Shown in pieces: positions 60,895 through 64,000 of a stretch of 64,000 nucleotides of DNA (its first letter is position 1; each line of letters opens with the position of its first letter). The DNA is taken from assembly GCF_023223525.1 (NCBI RefSeq), contig NZ_JALPRX010000076.1, forward strand, positions 1 through 64,000, read 5' to 3'. Origin of the DNA: Roseomonas acroporae. Lineage in GTDB: Bacteria > Pseudomonadota > Alphaproteobacteria > Acetobacterales > Acetobacteraceae. The position numbers and the translations under genes were made by a program. The notes below the pieces were generated by a model. The model ran no database searches. It was not told the origin of the DNA and saw only the letters and a program-made list of their open reading frames with translations.

Positions 60895-61845
60895 TCAGGC
60901 CGCGAGGTAGTGCCGCTGGCCACCGCGACGATAGCGCGCCAGGTAGAGCGGCGCGACCGCTTCCACCGACTTGGGCGCGATGCCCAGATCCGACAGGGTG
61001 GCCGCCCCCTCCCCCACCACGTTGTCGCGACCGAGCATCAGCAACTGGTCGCGCGTCAGCGGGGCATTGGGCAGCTTCTCGCCCAGGCTCGCCTGCAGCC
61101 GCACCAGCCCGGCCGGCAGGTCCACCAGGCGGCGGCGGCGCCCGGTCGCCTCCAGCACATAGGATAGCACGTCCCGCATGCTCATCACCCGCGGGCCGCC
61201 CAGCTCGTAGGTCCGCCCCGCCGCGTCGTCGCGCTCGATGGCGGCCATCACCGCATCGGCCACGTCGCCGACATAGACCGGCTGGAAGCGGGTCGCCCCC
61301 GCCACCACGGGCATGAAGGGCAGGAGCCGCGCCATCGCGGCGAAGCGGTTGAAGAAGCGGTCCTCGGCCCCGAACACGATGGAGGGGCGCAGGATGGTGG
61401 CGTCGGGGAAGGCCGCGCGCACCGCGGCCTCGCCCGCCGCCTTGCTGCGCCCGTAGGCCGAGGGGCTGTCCGGGTCGGCGCCGATCGCCGAGAGGTGCAC
61501 GAGGCGTCGCACGCCGTGGGACGCGCAGGCCCGCGCGACGATGCCCGGCGCCTCGCCCTGGAGCCGGTCGAAGTCGCCGGCGCGGCACTCGGCGAGGATG
61601 CCGACGAGGTTGACCACCACCTCGGCCCCGGCGACGGCGCGTTCAACCGCCCCGGCATCGGCGACGCTGCCGAAGAGCGGCACGATCTGCCCGACGCGCC
61701 CCTGGGTCTGGAGGGCGTTGTGGACACGCTCCGGATCGGTGGTGCCGACGCGCACCACGTAATCCTGCCGCGCCAGGCGCTGCACGACATAACGCCCGAT
61801 GAAGCCCGCGCCGCCGAAGACCGTGGCGACCCGCCTGGTCAGCAT
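60895..61845 (-). CDS. NDUFA9-like NAD(P)-binding protein (atypical SDR)
   Basis: This 316-residue atypical SDR is like the complex I assembly/stability subunit NDUFA9. RVATVFGGAGFIGRYVVQRLARQDYVVRVGTTDPERV is the Rossmann start, VVNLVGILAECRAGDFDRLQGE and VHLSAIGADPDSPSAYGRSKAAGEAAVR the middle, and ILRPSIVFGAEDRFFNRFAAMARLLPFMPVVAGATRFQPVYVGDVADA the end. It binds NADPH and in alphaproteobacteria is usually encoded away from the nuo operon. It probably supports respiratory complex I, but the exact role here is unproven. It is divergent from the MarR gene with 233 bp between the start and the short leader ORF. Confidence 0.88.
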   Translation of the reverse strand: MLTRRVATVFGGAGFIGRYVVQRLARQDYVVRVGTTDPERVHNALQTQGRVGQIVPLFGSVADAGAVERAVAGAEVVVNLVGILAECRAGDFDRLQGEAPGIVARACASHGVRRLVHLSAIGADPDSPSAYGRSKAAGEAAVRAAFPDATILRPSIVFGAEDRFFNRFAAMARLLPFMPVVAGATRFQPVYVGDVADAVMAAIERDDAAGRTYELGGPRVMSMRDVLSYVLEATGRRRRLVDLPAGLVRLQASLGEKLPNAPLTRDQLLMLGRDNVVGEGAATLSDLGIAPKSVEAVAPLYLARYRRGGQRHYLAA

Positions 61846-62078
61846 CGATCACTTTCCCCCTCACGAACAGCGCGACCATATGGGGCATGGAGCGGGACGC
61901 CAAGAGACGCCGATGCGCTTTCGCATCGCTGGCCCCGCCCGGCGCGGGGCGGCGCCCGCCGCCGGCCCCTGCCCCGCCCCGGCGGCGCGCGGGACGGCGG
62001 CGTCGCATTTTCATGTTCCCAAACCGAATCTTTGGCCAAATAATATGAATTTGATGCCCTTCGTGAGGAGAAACGTTA

Positions 62079-62141
62079 ATGTATCAAGTGCCATTGTCTA
62101 TCGTATGCTATTCATTGATTCCGATATCGGTTCAGGGGTGA
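62079..62141 (+). CDS. Short leader ORF upstream of the MarR gene
   Basis: A 20-codon frame starts at ATG 62079, eight bases after a strong GAGGAG ribosome site, and ends TGA 62141, three bases before the MarR ATG. The peptide is mostly uncharged and hydrophobic (MYQVPLSIVCYSLIPI...). It lies in an AT-rich stretch (about 62028-62135) and contains the palindrome CCGATATCGG (62121-62130). It could be a translated leader that couples or attenuates MarR synthesis. A chance frame cannot be excluded. Confidence 0.5.
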   Translation: MYQVPLSIVCYSLIPISVQG

Positions 62142-62144
62142 AGC

Positions 62145-62609
62145 ATGACCGGTGAATCCGCCAACGCCAGCGACAGGCTGATCGACGACTTCCTGCCCTA
62201 CCTGCTGGCCCGGGCCTCCCACGTGGTGTCGGCCGAATTCCACGGCCGGCTGCGCGGCCTCAAGGTCAGCGCCCCCAAGTGGCGCGTCCTCGCGGCCCTT
62301 TCCAGCAATGACGGGGAGACGGTGAGCGGGCTGGCGGAGAGCTGCATGCTGCAGCAGCCCACCATGACCAAGCTGCTCGACCGCATGGTGCGCGACCGGC
62401 TGGTGACGCGGGCCCCGGATGCGCGCGACCGCCGCGTGGTCCGGATCAGCCTCACCGAGCGCGGCCGCGCCGCGGTGTCGGAGCTGCTGTCCGCCGCGCA
62501 GCGTCACGAGGCCGAGCTGTTCGCGCGCCACTCCTCCGCCGAGGGCGACGTGATCAAGGCGGCGCTGCGCAGCCTGATCGGACAGCACGATGCGAGGCGG
62601 CGCGGCTGA
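62145..62609 (+). CDS. MarR-family transcriptional regulator
   Basis: A 154-residue MarR protein. The winged helix is KVSAPKWRVLAALSSNDGETVSGLAESCMLQQPTMTKLLDRMVRDRLVTRAPDARDRRVVRISLTERGRAAV, with the DxRDxR wing. The flanking helices provide dimerisation and the effector pocket. The AT-rich divergent region upstream contains the palindrome CCGATATCGG at 62121-62130, 15 bp before the start, a possible autoregulatory operator. It may control the NDUFA9-like gene on the other side as well. Confidence 0.92.
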   Translation: MTGESANASDRLIDDFLPYLLARASHVVSAEFHGRLRGLKVSAPKWRVLAALSSNDGETVSGLAESCMLQQPTMTKLLDRMVRDRLVTRAPDARDRRVVRISLTERGRAAVSELLSAAQRHEAELFARHSSAEGDVIKAALRSLIGQHDARRRG

Positions 62610-62873
62610 CCGGGCGCCGGGGCGCCAGGGCGCGCGGATCGCGCGCGACCTCCCGGGCCCGGCGAAGCGGCCCTTCACCCCGGCCGCGTGCCGGACACCC
62701 TCGCGGGGTGCCCTCTCCCGCCTGCCGCGCCGCCCGTCCCCCGACTCCCGGCCCCGGATTCGGGCAGCGGACGATGCCGCCGCGCCGGCGCGTCGCGCCC
62801 GGCCCTGTCCGGGCGGGCCGAGGGCGGGCGTACAGCCGCCCCGTCTCCCGGATCGCGGCCGCCCGGCCCGCGC

Positions 62874-63773
62874 TCAGAGGTTGCGGCGCTTGAACACCGG
62901 CTCCGGGATTCCCCGGATGATCGACATGATCACCCGCCAGACCGGCCGGACGTAGATCACGTCGCGCCCGCGCGCCTCGGCCGCCAGCACCGCCTTCGCC
63001 ACCTCCTCGGGCTGCGCCGTCAGCGGCTTGGGCAGGTTCATGCCCGCCGTCATCTGCGTGTCCACGAAGCCGGGCTTGACGGTGACGACGTGCACGCCCT
63101 TCCCCGCCAGGCGGTTGCGCAGGCCGGAGAGGAAGGCGGTGAAGCCCGCCTTGGCCGAGCCGTAGACGTAGTTGCTCGCCCGCCCGCGATCGCCCGCCAC
63201 CGAGGAGATGCCGATGATGGTGCCGCTGCCGCGCGCCTCCATCCGGTTCGCCACCTCGCCCAGGAACAGCGCCGGGGCGAGGTAGTTGGTGCGCATCACC
63301 CGCTCGGCCTCGGCCGGGTCGGCCGCCGAGCGCGGCTGCTCGCCGAGCAGGCCGACCACCGAGATCACCGTCGCCGGCAGCACCGGCAGCGAATCGAGCA
63401 GCGGCGCGTGCGCGGCGAGGTCCAGCACGTCGAGCGGCAGGAGCTGCACCGCGACGCCGTGGCGCAGCCGCAGATCGGCCGCCTCGCGCTCCAGGCGCGC
63501 CGGCTGGCGCGCCAGCAGGATCAGCGGCCGCCCCTCGGCGGCATGGGCACGGGCGATGGCGGCGCCGATGTCGGAGGCGGCGCCGAGGATCAGCACGGCG
63601 TTCGTCGCCTCCGCCGGCAGCGTCGCCGGGACGGTGGCGGCGGCCGCCGCGGAGGCGGGGCCGGAGGGGACGGGGCCGGAGGAAACGGGGCCGGAGGAAA
63701 CGGGGCCGGGGGAGGCCGCCGGGGCCGGCGGCGGCGGGGAGACGGCCGGGGCCGGGGCGGTCGGGTCGCTCAA
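62874..63773 (-). CDS. SDR-family oxidoreductase, DprE2-like
   Basis: This 299-residue SDR has VLILGAASDIGAAIARAHAAEGRPLILLARQPARLEREAADL at the start of the Rossmann fold, IIGISSVAGDRGRASNYVYGSAKAGFTAFLSGLRNRLAGKGVHVVTVKPGFVDTQMT with the catalytic Ser-Tyr-Lys. The VIYVRPVWRVIMSIIRGIPEPVFKRRNL tail is typical of decaprenylphosphoryl-ribose epimerase subunit DprE2. The 45-residue N-terminus is a proline/alanine/serine extension containing a 15-bp repeat. The TTG start overlaps the stop of the DprE1-like gene, so they are co-translated. Together they should make an arabinose-type lipid-linked sugar. Confidence 0.85.
   Translation of the reverse strand: MSDPTAPAPAVSPPPPAPAASPGPVSSGPVSSGPVPSGPASAAAAATVPATLPAEATNAVLILGAASDIGAAIARAHAAEGRPLILLARQPARLEREAADLRLRHGVAVQLLPLDVLDLAAHAPLLDSLPVLPATVISVVGLLGEQPRSAADPAEAERVMRTNYLAPALFLGEVANRMEARGSGTIIGISSVAGDRGRASNYVYGSAKAGFTAFLSGLRNRLAGKGVHVVTVKPGFVDTQMTAGMNLPKPLTAQPEEVAKAVLAAEARGRDVIYVRPVWRVIMSIIRGIPEPVFKRRNL
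63657..63716. repeat. 15-bp tandem repeat in the DprE2-like gene, four copies
   Basis: Four units of GGGGCCGGAGGAAAC with small changes, in frame, encode the SSGPV-type repeat of the N-terminal extension. Confidence 0.9.
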
Positions 63774-64000
63774 AGGTCCAACCTCTGCGATTGCAGGGAC
63801 TCGAAGCGCCGGTGCGGGTCGTACCGCTCGCGCAGCGCGAGGAATTCGTCGAGGCGCGGATAGCCCCGGCGCATCATCCGCGCGCCGGTGCGGGAATCCT
63901 TCGCCAGGTAGAGCCGCCCGCCATGGTCGGCGACGATCGCGTCCAGCTCCAGCAGCAGGTTCAGCGTCGCCGTGTCCACCGGGAAGTCGAGGGTCAGGGT
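63770..64000 (-). CDS. DprE1-like FAD-dependent oxidoreductase, C-terminal part
   Basis: This gene runs off the right edge, and only the last 76 codons are visible: LTLDFPVDTATLNLLLELDAIVADHGGRLYLAKDSRTGARMMRRGYPRLDEFLALRERYDPHRRFESLQSQRLDL. This is the C-terminal part of the vanillyl-alcohol-oxidase/ALO family as found in DprE1. GRLYLAKDSR and the YDPxxRFES block are its signatures. The frame is open to the edge. It overlaps the DprE2-like gene by four bases. DprE1 oxidises decaprenylphosphoryl-ribose, and DprE2 then reduces the keto product. Confidence 0.85.
   Translation of the reverse strand, partial: TLTLDFPVDTATLNLLLELDAIVADHGGRLYLAKDSRTGARMMRRGYPRLDEFLALRERYDPHRRFESLQSQRLDL

Overview
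The window is very GC-rich, densely coding bacterial DNA. Two gene orders, pyrC-plsY-dprA-topA-rnr and purL-bolA-grxD, point to an alphaproteobacterium. The extreme GC, the abundant GC-rich intergenic hairpins and the many LLM, Bug-receptor and cupin genes fit Acetobacteraceae (Roseomonas-like). That family assignment is inference. I found no rRNA, tRNA, CRISPR array, prophage or intact insertion sequence.

Layout. 0-8 kb holds two catabolic modules. The first is a BKACE enzyme with a lambda-crystallin-type dehydrogenase, divergent from a GntR/FCD regulator and an SDR. The second is an alcohol dehydrogenase/aldehyde dehydrogenase operon behind a GAF-Fis regulator that lacks an AAA+ domain. 8-15 kb is an amine/amide-like cluster: LLM flavin monooxygenase, cupin, TetR, class-IV transaminase, dimethylformamidase-like large subunit and a Bug-type receptor. 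15.4-19 kb carries polysaccharide genes (pyruvyl transferase, flippase). 19.3-24.9 kb is mostly core (cysS, gltX) with a secreted nucleoside-hydrolase-like protein. 25-27.3 kb is a bicupin/IclR pair. 27.7-37.7 kb is the core block pyrC-like, plsY, dprA, topA, rnr and an S41 protease. 38-42 kb is accessory: a host-attachment-family protein, a lipoprotein, a CGPC cysteine-peptidase-like protein, a RES-Xre toxin-antitoxin pair and a transposase-derived DUF4096 protein. purL-bolA-grxD follows. 45-47 kb is a compositionally distinct cassette of a cytosolic subtilase plus a small prodomain-like protein. 47-54 kb has PhyH dioxygenase, nth, PaaI, and a PepSY/two-component locus. 54.5-60.6 kb is gltBD. 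The end holds an NDUFA9-like protein, a MarR gene with a short upstream ORF, and a DprE2/DprE1-like pair that runs off the edge.

Two genome-scale habits stand out. In-frame tandem repeats with 12-, 15- or 30-bp units expand linkers and tails of unrelated proteins (transaminase, histidine kinase, PurL, the DUF4096 protein, the DprE2-like SDR, and the region before the first dehydrogenase). A family of GC-rich hairpins sits at gene ends and, in one case, inside the 5' part of the rnr frame. The most interesting system candidates are the subtilase plus prodomain-like pair, the amine/amide cluster, and the 39-42 kb accessory block.
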